DNA from: Ilumatobacteraceae bacterium
Lineage (GTDB): Bacteria > Actinomycetota > Acidimicrobiia > Acidimicrobiales > Ilumatobacteraceae
Length of the DNA stretch: 6,970 nt
Assembly (NCBI GenBank): GCA_023257035.1
Contig: JALRDI010000199.1
Location: forward strand, 1 to 6,970
Reading direction: 5' to 3'
The notes beneath the pieces were generated by a model. It saw only the letters and a program-made list of their open reading frames with translations. It did not search any database and was not told the origin of the DNA. This document shows positions 1 through 5,281 of the stretch, in pieces. Each line of letters opens with the position of its first letter. Position 1 is the stretch's first letter. Made by a program: the position numbers and the translations under genes.

Positions 1-58
1 TCGGCAACCTGGCGACGGTCGCGTCAGGAATGCGTCGACGTGATCGATGGGGGGACAT
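1..58 (-). CDS. rex: Redox-sensing transcriptional repressor Rex, N-terminal fragment (cut by the left edge)
   Basis: Only about 19 codons are visible, from an ATG at 58-56 to the window edge. They contain RIPDATVARLP, which closely resembles the beginning of actinobacterial Rex proteins (RGIPEATVARLP in Streptomyces as I recall it), where it leads into the winged-helix DNA-binding domain. A GTG in the same frame at 64-62 is an alternative start two codons upstream. Rex is a dimeric repressor that binds DNA when the NADH/NAD+ ratio is low and releases it when NADH binds its Rossmann domain. It commonly represses its own gene and respiratory or fermentative genes. The assignment is strengthened independently by a near-consensus Rex operator just upstream (79-96). 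The NADH-binding domain lies outside the window, so completeness cannot be judged. Confidence 0.85.
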   Translation of the reverse strand, partial: MSPHRSRRRIPDATVARLP

Positions 59-66
59 CGTCACTC

Positions 67-96
67 ATGATAGATCGCTTGTGCGCAACTTCACAA
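67..96 (-). promoter_or_regulatory. Candidate rex promoter overlapping the Rex operator
   Basis: On the minus strand a TATCAT -10 element (72-67, five of six to consensus) lies 18 bp from TTGTGA (96-91, four of six to TTGACA). The predicted start of transcription is near 60, so the mRNA would be almost leaderless, with the rex ATG at 58. The -35 hexamer lies within the Rex operator, an arrangement expected for autorepression. The promoter elements are inferred from sequence alone. Confidence 0.45.
79..96. promoter_or_regulatory. Rex operator (ROP box)
   Basis: TTGTGCGCAACTTCACAA matches the Rex consensus TTGTGAA-N4-TTCACAA at 12 of 14 defined positions. The TTCACAA half is perfect; the other half differs at its two inner bases. 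It lies about 15 bp upstream of the first possible rex start codon, as expected for autoregulation. A weaker half-site, TTGTGAC, is present at 105-111. The consensus is established knowledge; occupancy by Rex is inferred. Confidence 0.7.
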
Positions 97-153
97 AGTC
101 GCGCTTGTGACTTTTTCAACCGATCTCAACCTGCCGGCGAATTGGATTTCTCG

Positions 154-237
154 TCAGAGCCGGAGTAGGGAGACCGAGCCAGCGACCAAGATGGCCAACA
201 ACAACAATCCGAGAGCGAGGGTGGTGGCGGGGCGCAT
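154..237 (-). CDS. Small single-pass membrane peptide, 27 residues
   Basis: The frame starts at an ATG (237-235), ten bases after the stop codon of the SAM hydrolase-family gene, and ends with TGA at 156-154. The product begins MRPATT and is then almost entirely hydrophobic from about residue 7 to 25 (a run of four leucines, then AILVAGSV), with Arg26 near its end. A positive residue near the N-terminus, one membrane span and a short tail suggest an integral membrane microprotein. AGGG lies eight bases upstream of the ATG, within and just after the preceding stop codon, which supports translation as the last gene of the racemase-SAM hydrolase operon. I do not recognise a named family, and the function is unknown. 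Chance is a real alternative for an 84-base frame, but the spacing, ribosome site and clean transmembrane composition favour a real gene. Confidence 0.5.
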   Translation of the reverse strand: MRPATTLALGLLLLAILVAGSVSLLRL

Positions 238-247
238 GAGCCTGACC

Positions 248-1114
248 CTACCGACCAAACGAGACCGGTGTCGTCACGAGTTCGGCTTCACCTTGCGCGA
301 TTACAACCTGGTCGCCAACGTCAAGGACAAGTTCGCCGGCTGCAGATCTCCTATCGAGGCAGACCGCGTACATTCCCAGCGAGTCAACGACGAGTCCGAT
401 GCCTCCGCCAATCGAACCGAAACTCGTTGCCATCTGCGCCGACCGCACTACGGTCGTTCCAGGTTCAACCGGATCAGGCAACGTCAGGGAGATCACCGGA
501 CCCCACCCAGCCGGAAGGTCGTCAGGCCCTACGTTGAGTTGGCAATTCCCAAAATGATCGACCCACAACACTTCTGCAATGACCGTGTCATTTTCTTCAC
601 GGGGAAGTGGAATCGCCGATGGCATCAACAGTGAGGTATCTAGTTCTGGCCCAAGTTCTTCAAGAGGAAAGCCGTTACACAGTTGTGCTGCAGCCGGCGC
701 AAATACGTCACGCCCATCAAAGGTGCCGCCAGCTCCCGCCAAGATCACATCCTGATTCGTGATCTGGAAGGCACGTTCGGCGCCCCCAGCAATTGCAACA
801 GCCGGAGCAACCAGGCCATTGTCAGGAGCGACAAAGATGCCGGCTCCACCAGCGACCTCGACAGCGATTGCCTTGCGATCCGTGCCAACACCCGGATCAA
901 CAACCGCGAGGATGACTCCTTCTGGCAGGTACGCCACCGATCGCGCAAGAGCGAGCGCTCCCGCTCGCACATCGAATGCAGGGATTGAATGCGTGAGATT
1001 GACGACACTCACATGTGGGGCGAGATCTCTGATGACCGCCGAGCACACACCTGCGAACTCGTCCGTTAGCCCGTAGTCGGAAAGAAACGAGATGGTTTCG
1101 AAACGCCTGCTCAC
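248..1114 (-). CDS. SAM hydrolase family protein (DUF62; S-adenosyl-L-methionine hydroxide adenosyltransferase)
   Basis: The 288-residue protein has the normal length and architecture of the DUF62 / SAM-dependent halogenase superfamily, whose usual member hydrolyses SAM to adenosine and methionine in the cytosol. Visible landmarks are the N-terminal SDYGLTDEF (Asp13, the ribose-binding region), VVDPGVGTDR (Asp73 and Arg80 of the family Asp-Arg-His triad), APDNGL (97-102), TFDGRDVFAP (131-140), DHFGNCQLN (186-194) and the C-terminal GSIGGGIG segment. The triad histidine expected in TFHGRD is aspartate here (Asp133, codon GAT), so activity may differ from the textbook enzyme. The start is a GTG overlapping the racemase stop by four bases (GTGA), which implies translational coupling. 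No clear Shine-Dalgarno sequence precedes it. A halogenase role cannot be excluded by eye but is unlikely, since the long loop typical of fluorinase is not evident. Confidence 0.85.
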   Translation of the reverse strand: MSRRFETISFLSDYGLTDEFAGVCSAVIRDLAPHVSVVNLTHSIPAFDVRAGALALARSVAYLPEGVILAVVDPGVGTDRKAIAVEVAGGAGIFVAPDNGLVAPAVAIAGGAERAFQITNQDVILAGAGGTFDGRDVFAPAAAQLCNGFPLEELGPELDTSLLMPSAIPLPREENDTVIAEVLWVDHFGNCQLNVGPDDLPAGWGPVISLTLPDPVEPGTTVVRSAQMATSFGSIGGGIGLVVDSLGMYAVCLDRRSAAGELVLDVGDQVVIAQGEAELVTTPVSFGR

Positions 1115-1818
1115 ATCTCTGACGCTAACGCAAGGTCAACGGCAGCGGTCGCGTGAAGTCGAGTCGTTGGGAAATATGGAACCGGAACATCGTCGTCGCC
1201 CAGCAGCAATTCGATCTCGGTGCATCCAGCGATGATGCCCTGGGCTCCATCGTTGACGAGATCATTCACAATCTCGATGTAGCGAAGACGGGAGTCGTCG
1301 TTAATGACCCCTCGCACCAGTTCCTCGTAGATGATCCTGTGCACTTCATGGCGGTCGCTTTCAGACGGTGTTCGAACGTCAAGACCATGATGAGCGGCGA
1401 GTCGTCCGGCATAAAACTCCGCTTCCATTGTGTATTTCGTGCCCAACAGGCCAATGGTTGCAACACCCGCACGTTGGATGTGAAGTGCTGTTGCATCAGC
1501 GATATGAAGAAGCGGAATGTCGATGGCTTCTCTGATCTCGTCGGCAACGCGATGCATCGTGTTGGTGCACAGCACGAGAAGGTCGGCTCCACAGTGCTCA
1601 AGGTCGCGAGCAGCATCAGCCAACAACTCGCCGGCGGCTTCCCAGTTGCCATTGGATTGAAGTGCCTCAATCGCTGCAAAGTCGAAGGAACGAATGATGA
1701 GATCTGCCGAGTGGGTGCCGCCGAGTCGACGTCGGACCTCCTCGTTGATGATCCGCTCATACTCGATCGATGACTCCCATGACATGCCACCGAGCAATCC
1801 AATGCGCTTCATCTCCAC
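1111..1818 (-). CDS. Aspartate/glutamate racemase family protein (YgeA-like)
   Basis: This 235-residue protein belongs to the PLP-independent amino acid racemase family, which interconverts L- and D-amino acids by a two-cysteine, two-base mechanism. Both cysteines are present: LVLCTNTMH (Cys84) in the N-terminal half and IAGCTEIELL (Cys199) in the C-terminal half. The N-terminus KRIGLLGGMSWESS is characteristic of the family, and total length is normal. The start chosen is GTG at 1818, because GGAGG lies ten bases upstream. An ATG two codons later (1812) gives the more usual MKRIG start and is nearly as likely. The substrate is uncertain: aspartate, glutamate or a broad range are all possible, and bacteria use such D-amino acids in peptidoglycan or as nutrients. 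It is the first gene of an operon with the overlapping SAM hydrolase-family gene, and is insulated from proC by a terminator at 1879-1927. Confidence 0.88.
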   Translation of the reverse strand: MEMKRIGLLGGMSWESSIEYERIINEEVRRRLGGTHSADLIIRSFDFAAIEALQSNGNWEAAGELLADAARDLEHCGADLLVLCTNTMHRVADEIREAIDIPLLHIADATALHIQRAGVATIGLLGTKYTMEAEFYAGRLAAHHGLDVRTPSESDRHEVHRIIYEELVRGVINDDSRLRYIEIVNDLVNDGAQGIIAGCTEIELLLGDDDVPVPYFPTTRLHATAAVDLALASEM

Positions 1819-1878
1819 AAACTAGATGCCTCCGAGACCCATCCTGACTTCGGCCATGTTGATGGTTGATCAGGCCTG

Positions 1879-1927
1879 AAAAACGACTGGGGCTAGTGCC
1901 AACCCCCCGATGGCACTAGCCCCGTCG
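1879..1927 (-). terminator. Intrinsic terminator downstream of proC
   Basis: GGGGCTAGTGCCA at 1889-1901 pairs perfectly with TGGCACTAGCCCC at 1911-1923 around a nine-base loop. One bulged base (T1888) lets four further pairs form (1884-1887 with 1924-1927), for 17 pairs in total. On the minus strand the hairpin is followed at once by five U residues (1883-1879). The plus strand has no U-tract, so the terminator acts on minus-strand transcription coming from proC or from a possible short transcript starting near 1960. Confidence 0.88.
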
Positions 1928-1933
1928 GCGCTT

Positions 1934-1947
1934 CCGGTTATCACCGG
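1934..1947. repeat. Small perfect hairpin preceding the terminator
   Basis: CCGGT at 1934-1938 and ACCGG at 1943-1947 form a perfect five-pair stem closed by a four-base loop (GATA on the minus strand). With the terminator hairpin it would give a minus-strand RNA 3' end two consecutive stem-loops. It may belong to the proC 3' untranslated region or to a separate small RNA. Confidence 0.4.
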
Positions 1948-1985
1948 TGCGGCTCAACACATCTCATGTTAGACAGAAAATGGCG

Positions 1986-2021
1986 GTGTGAAAAGTGCCA
2001 CACTGGGGAAATATTTCACAA
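1986..2021. promoter_or_regulatory. Two abutting Rex-box-like sequences
   Basis: TGGGGAAATATTTCACAA (2004-2021) matches TTGTGAA-N4-TTCACAA at 12 of 14 positions, with one half-site perfect. Directly adjoining it, GTGTGAAAAGTGCCACAC (1986-2003) matches at 10 of 14. The pair lies just after the proC stop codon (2035-2033) and upstream, on the minus strand, of a weak promoter-like pair: TTTTCA at 1994-1989 and TAACAT at 1971-1966, spacer 17 bp. Rex is encoded about 2 kb away. Binding is inferred from the known consensus, and the lower-scoring box may be fortuitous. Confidence 0.4.
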
Positions 2022-2032
2022 GCGCGCAGAAC

Positions 2033-2839
2033 TCAACTCGCTCCCAGTTCTGCACTCCTCGTTTTTGCCGCAAGGACAGCATCTCGGATGACCGTTGCGA
2101 AGCCGTTTTCGTTCAGCTCTCCTAGACCGGCCGCCGTCGTTCCACCAGGCGATGTCACCGCTTCTCTAAGTCCACCCGGATTTCCCTGTGCTGCAAGAAG
2201 TGCGGCAGAACCTGAAAGTAGCTGTGTCACCATTGACTCAAGCACGTCTTGGGGTAAGCCCGCTGCCGCTCCGGCTGCAATGAGCGCTTCGGCAAACGCA
2301 AACACGTAGGCCGGGCCCGAACCGGTAAGCCCGGTTACTGCATCAAAATGTTCTTCTCCAACGCGAATGACCATGCCGACTGCGCTGAGCAATTCCTCTG
2401 CCCAGTCAAGAACGCTCGGATTGCTCTCGTCGTCAGTGCAGATCGCGGTCACACCTTCGCCAACCATCGCCGGCGTATTCGGCATTGATCGCACGACATC
2501 AACTCCATCGCCGGATGCGGCCCGCAAGGTTGCAGTCGTGATTCCCGCAGCAATTGACAACACCCGAGTCGCTCCAGCCGCACAAGCCGCAGCTGCCACT
2601 TCAGCAATTGCCGGCGGTTTCACAGCAAGCACGGCAGAGGCGCAACGAGGGAGAGATTCGGTCACCAGCACATCTGGAAACTCAGCACCTACAACAGCTC
2701 GACGGTCGGCCGATAACTCAACGATCGCAACACGCTCAGCGGTGACGGTGCCGTTGCGGAGGAGCCCACCGAGCAGGGCAGTCCCCATATTTCCTCCACC
2801 GATGACAACAAGGTCATATCTCTGCGGGTTCTCAGCCAT
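2033..2839 (-). CDS. proC: Pyrroline-5-carboxylate reductase
   Basis: ProC carries out the last step of proline synthesis, reducing 1-pyrroline-5-carboxylate to L-proline with NADPH or NADH in the cytosol. The 268-residue protein has the expected length. The Rossmann loop is GGGNMG (14-19). VKPP (73-76) and MPNTP (119-123) line the cofactor site, and TGLTGSGPAY (169-178) and VTSPGGTT (228-235) form the conserved C-terminal active-site and dimer region that serves as the family signature. The ATG start at 2839 has no ribosome site. Instead a TANNNT-type hexamer, TAGCGT (2851-2846), lies six bases upstream, consistent with the leaderless transcripts common in actinobacteria, though no matching -35 is evident. 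A structured gap precedes the gene, and an intrinsic terminator closes it about 100 bp downstream. Nothing in the protein looks truncated or altered. Confidence 0.95.
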   Translation of the reverse strand: MAENPQRYDLVVIGGGNMGTALLGGLLRNGTVTAERVAIVELSADRRAVVGAEFPDVLVTESLPRCASAVLAVKPPAIAEVAAAACAAGATRVLSIAAGITTATLRAASGDGVDVVRSMPNTPAMVGEGVTAICTDDESNPSVLDWAEELLSAVGMVIRVGEEHFDAVTGLTGSGPAYVFAFAEALIAAGAAAGLPQDVLESMVTQLLSGSAALLAAQGNPGGLREAVTSPGGTTAAGLGELNENGFATVIRDAVLAAKTRSAELGAS

Positions 2840-2886
2840 ATGCAGACGCTACCGAGAGTGTCCTCACAGATCGTCGTTCATGCACC

Positions 2887-2998
2887 CTCACGAGTGAGGC
2901 GCCTCGGATGGTCGGGAATCCGACCTCCCCTATCTGACCAACCCGAGGCACCCTGTCACGAGGGGGGTCGATTGACAGAGTCGACAGGAACTGTCGAC
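2887..2998 (-). repeat. Cluster of inverted repeats between ybjN and proC
   Basis: Three structures lie in the 169-bp gap. GTCGACAG/CTGTCGAC at 2980-2998 is a perfect eight-pair hairpin with a three-base loop. A long stem pairs 2898-2907 with 2943-2952 and 2909-2913 with 2936-2940. CTCAC/GTGAG lies at 2887-2898. Inside the long stem, GGTCGG/CCGACC (2910-2915 with 2920-2925) forms an alternative hairpin that uses the same bases. The one non-Watson-Crick position in the outer stem is G-U on the minus strand but C-A on the plus strand, so the RNA structure probably belongs to minus-strand transcripts. No U-tract follows. It may be a U-tract-free terminator for the mshA-ybjN unit or a leader for proC. 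Confidence 0.5.
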
Positions 2999-3008
2999 GT
3001 GCCGAGCA

Positions 3009-3485
3009 TCAATCAGCGAAGCGACGAGCAAACCCGAGTCGAATAAGCGCCGGAAATGCGTGCTCAACGGTTTGGTAGAGGGTTCCAACGACGCGATCTA
3101 GTTCATCTGCGGTAACAGCGCTATCGGGTATCACCCCACGCAAATAGATGGCGTCCTCGTGCCCGACCGAGAAGTGCGCACCGACCAGGCGGTCATTCCG
3201 CCGTAGGAGTTGCTCTGCGAGCTCGGCCGCATTGTCTTCGGGAGCGGGCATGACGTACGTCTCATAGCGGAGGGTGCGCTGACCAAGGGTTAGCCAAATG
3301 GTGACGATCTCTTTCGATTCTCCTGCGAGCCGCACGTACCACCGCGGTTCACCGAAGGATGTCTCATCACTCGTTCCACGATCAATCGCGAGAACGTGGT
3401 CGCCACTTTCTGCAAAGCCAGCAAGCCATTCATCGATAAGGCGTACGAGACCCGCAACATCGCCGGGAGACTGCAGTTCGCTCAT
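3009..3485 (-). CDS. YbjN domain-containing protein
   Basis: The 158-residue product starts at an ATG (3485-3483) that overlaps the mshA stop codon in an ATGA arrangement. GGAG lies five bases upstream, so this start is preferred over frames extending further into mshA. The protein matches the YbjN family (a type III secretion chaperone-like fold). It has PRWYVRL (47-53), a hydrophobic strand around IVTIWLTL, YETYVMPAPEDN (74-85), LLRRND (93-98), GHEDAIYLRG (108-117) and a C-terminal TVEHAFPALIRLGFA (139-153). No signal peptide or membrane segment is visible, so it is probably cytosolic. Its molecular function is not established. The mshA-YbjN pairing is conserved in actinobacteria (Rv0486-Rv0487 in M. 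tuberculosis as I recall), which points to a role connected with MshA expression or activity, though this is inference. Confidence 0.85.
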   Translation of the reverse strand: MSELQSPGDVAGLVRLIDEWLAGFAESGDHVLAIDRGTSDETSFGEPRWYVRLAGESKEIVTIWLTLGQRTLRYETYVMPAPEDNAAELAEQLLRRNDRLVGAHFSVGHEDAIYLRGVIPDSAVTADELDRVVGTLYQTVEHAFPALIRLGFARRFAD

Positions 3486-4711
3486 CGACACTCCAGCAGT
3501 GCGGTCGATCGAAGCTCGTCGTACAGATTGTTGAGGCGGGTTGCAGCAGCGGTCCACGAGTAGTCGAGGGAGGCAACTGCGCCGGCCATCGACATCGAGG
3601 TTGCCATCGCAACATCATCAAGAACCGCATCGAGGGCCGAGGCAAATGCAGACGGTGTGCGTGATTGCACGAGAACCCCGGTCACCCCATCTTCAACCAG
3701 AGAAGTAAGCCCGCCTACCGCACTTGCAACAACCGGTGTTCCACACGCCGCTGCTTCCAGCGCCACAAGTCCGAAACTTTCGCTACGGCTGGGCACGGCA
3801 ATAACGTCTGCAGCTCGGTAGTACGTCGACAAGAGGTGGTGCGGTTGTGGAGCAATGAATCGAACCCTGTCCGATAGCCCTAATTCATCGGCGAGGAGAC
3901 GCATCTCCTGTTCCTGTTCGCGACCGTCAACGCCGCTCGCCCCACCGACAACGAGTAATCGTGCTTCTCGATTATCCATTAGAGCAAGGGCGCGAATTGC
4001 GACATCGGGGCCCTTCAACGCCTGAATACGGCCAGCAAACAAAATGAGCTGGGAATCTTCGTGTTCGCCAATGGCCCGTCGTGCTCCACCACGATCACCC
4101 GGACCAAAAATTGCGTGCTCTACACCAGGGGACACGATGGCCACTCGTCCGGCAGGTACGCCGTAGTGGTCAACAAGTTCTGAGCGCTCCGCCTCACACG
4201 ACACGCACACCGCATCCGCGCACCCAAGTTGGGCCGCCTCTGCAGCTTCGCGGTATCCCGGCTCGATGTCGCCGCCTGCTCCCTTGATGCGAGCAAGGGT
4301 ATGAAACGTCACAATGAACGGAACATCAAGCCGGTGCTTCAGCGCATGGCCGACTTCTCCGCTTAACCAATAGTGGGCGTGGACAGCATCTACTCCACCT
4401 CGAGCATCGATATCAGCGACCACCGCTTCAATGAATTCGCTGACGATGTCAGTAAGCGCCTCTTTTGGAAGGTGATACGGGCCCGCCTGGATGTACACGA
4501 CTCGGTGCCCCGGCTCGACGACAACTTCTCGCGGTAGATCGGCTGCATCAGCTCTCGTATAGACGACACACTCTGTTCCTTGTTGGGCAAGTGCTGACGC
4601 CATCTCGCGCACGTAGACATTCATGCCGCCACTGTCGCCAACCCCAGGTTGAGCGAGGGGGGACGTGTGGAGAGAGATAATCGCCACCCGGCGATGAGTC
4701 TCAAACTTCAC
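3482..4711 (-). CDS. mshA: GT4 glycosyltransferase, D-inositol-3-phosphate glycosyltransferase (MshA-like)
   Basis: MshA transfers N-acetylglucosamine from UDP-GlcNAc to 1L-myo-inositol 1-phosphate, the first committed step of mycothiol synthesis. The 409-residue protein is a GT-B fold retaining glycosyltransferase. HTSPLAQPGVGDSGGMNVYV (15-34) is the MshA-type glycine-rich N-terminal loop. HAHYWLSGEVG (111-121) and FHTLARIKG (136-144) line the acceptor side, Arg228 and Lys233 (FAGRIQALKG) should bind the donor diphosphate, and ESFGLVALE (311-319) is the GT4 E-x7-E motif. The FHTLARIKG segment differs from the HTLAKVKN form I expect in mycobacterial and corynebacterial MshA, so a related acceptor is possible. 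The start is GTG at 4711, without an obvious ribosome site. The stop overlaps the ybjN start by four bases. The rsiG-like gene ends 57 bp upstream. Confidence 0.85.
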   Translation of the reverse strand: MKFETHRRVAIISLHTSPLAQPGVGDSGGMNVYVREMASALAQQGTECVVYTRADAADLPREVVVEPGHRVVYIQAGPYHLPKEALTDIVSEFIEAVVADIDARGGVDAVHAHYWLSGEVGHALKHRLDVPFIVTFHTLARIKGAGGDIEPGYREAAEAAQLGCADAVCVSCEAERSELVDHYGVPAGRVAIVSPGVEHAIFGPGDRGGARRAIGEHEDSQLILFAGRIQALKGPDVAIRALALMDNREARLLVVGGASGVDGREQEQEMRLLADELGLSDRVRFIAPQPHHLLSTYYRAADVIAVPSRSESFGLVALEAAACGTPVVASAVGGLTSLVEDGVTGVLVQSRTPSAFASALDAVLDDVAMATSMSMAGAVASLDYSWTAAATRLNNLYDELRSTALLECR

Positions 4712-4768
4712 CGACTACGAAACCTATCCACACCGGTAGATATTCCCGAATTTGTCCGGTTGCGGTCG

Positions 4769-5281
4769 TTAGGTATCGGCGTCGAGGAACTGATCGACCT
4801 GCACTTCGCCAGAGCGAAATCGTCGAACAAGTTCTGCGCCTAGCGCGTCAATTCGTTCAAATCGTTCACGTCGATCGGTTGAGATTTCCCGTTCAAAATT
4901 GGTGAGCACTTCGGTAAGCGACGCGAGTTCATCAGGAGTCAGTTCCTCACCAGCAGACAGGCGCGAGAATCCATGCTCTGCGCAAAGTTGGTCGAGTTGA
5001 ATCGCTCGTGCGTCATTCGCAAGATGGTCATCGTCGACACGCGGTGCCCTCGTTGCAGGCGCTGGAGCTGTGAGATGTTGAGAAAGCACGCGCTGTAACT
5101 CTCCCGAGAGATCCTCCTGCGTAGCAGCGCCAGATCGGTCGAGTTCTGCTGCCACCAGATCAAGTCGAGCCTGCGCGATACGACGAACGTATGAGACCGC
5201 ATCGTCTTCGAGTTGGAGGCGATTGCGCTCCGACCGCAACTCATCGAGCGAAAGTGACTGCGGATCAATCTCGTTTACCAT
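4769..5281 (-). CDS. RsiG-like protein (c-di-GMP-responsive anti-sigma family, 'aerial mycelium formation protein')
   Basis: The 170-residue protein resembles Streptomyces RsiG, which binds the sigma factor WhiG together with c-di-GMP through a signature E-x3-S-x2-R-x3-Q-x3-D carried on two coiled-coil helices. Here helix 1 has D26-x3-S30-x2-R33-x3-Q37-x3-D41 (within SYVRRIAQARLDLV) and the C-terminal helix has E130-x3-S134-x2-R137-x3-F141-x3-D145, followed by a basic ELVRRFRSGE tail like that of RsiG. Spacing is exact in both copies, but one residue differs in each (E to D, Q to F). The middle is acidic and Ala/Pro-rich. The protein is cytosolic, with no signal or membrane segment. The ATG at 5281 is chosen because AGGGGG lies six bases upstream; a GTG at 5284 adds one residue. 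It overlaps the moaD-like stop by one base (TGATG), implying coupling. No sigma factor gene lies in this window. Confidence 0.75.
   Translation of the reverse strand: MVNEIDPQSLSLDELRSERNRLQLEDDAVSYVRRIAQARLDLVAAELDRSGAATQEDLSGELQRVLSQHLTAPAPATRAPRVDDDHLANDARAIQLDQLCAEHGFSRLSAGEELTPDELASLTEVLTNFEREISTDRRERFERIDALGAELVRRFRSGEVQVDQFLDADT

Noticed and set aside
107..634. Open reading frame on the plus strand beginning near the rex promoter
   Set aside because: It crosses the rex regulatory region, the membrane peptide gene and the SAM hydrolase-family gene on the opposite strand. Its translation is Arg/Ser/Asn-rich with no recognisable domain.
1153..1773. A 206-codon plus-strand frame opposite the racemase gene
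   Set aside because: It is the antisense shadow of a well-supported gene with both catalytic cysteines. The translated product shows no family motif.
1960..1967. Short start codons in the proC-racemase gap as small genes
   Set aside because: On the minus strand the ATG at 1967 gives only eight codons and the one at 1962 gives two. Neither has a ribosome site, so no peptide is claimed there.
2367..2897. A 176-codon plus-strand frame opposite proC
   Set aside because: It is Ala/Thr/Ser-rich low complexity complementary to the proC coding sequence, with no independent support.
2898..2952. Possible tRNA or tRNA-like element in the inverted-repeat gap
   Set aside because: The long stem and inner hairpin look cloverleaf-like at first, but there is no T-loop TTCRANNC, no anticodon stem of the right size and no acceptor end on either strand.
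3009..3557. A longer YbjN start, 24 codons upstream inside mshA
   Set aside because: The extra segment (MDRCCNPPQQ...) lacks family similarity and overlaps the mshA coding region. The ATG at 3485 has GGAG five bases upstream and the usual ATGA overlap.
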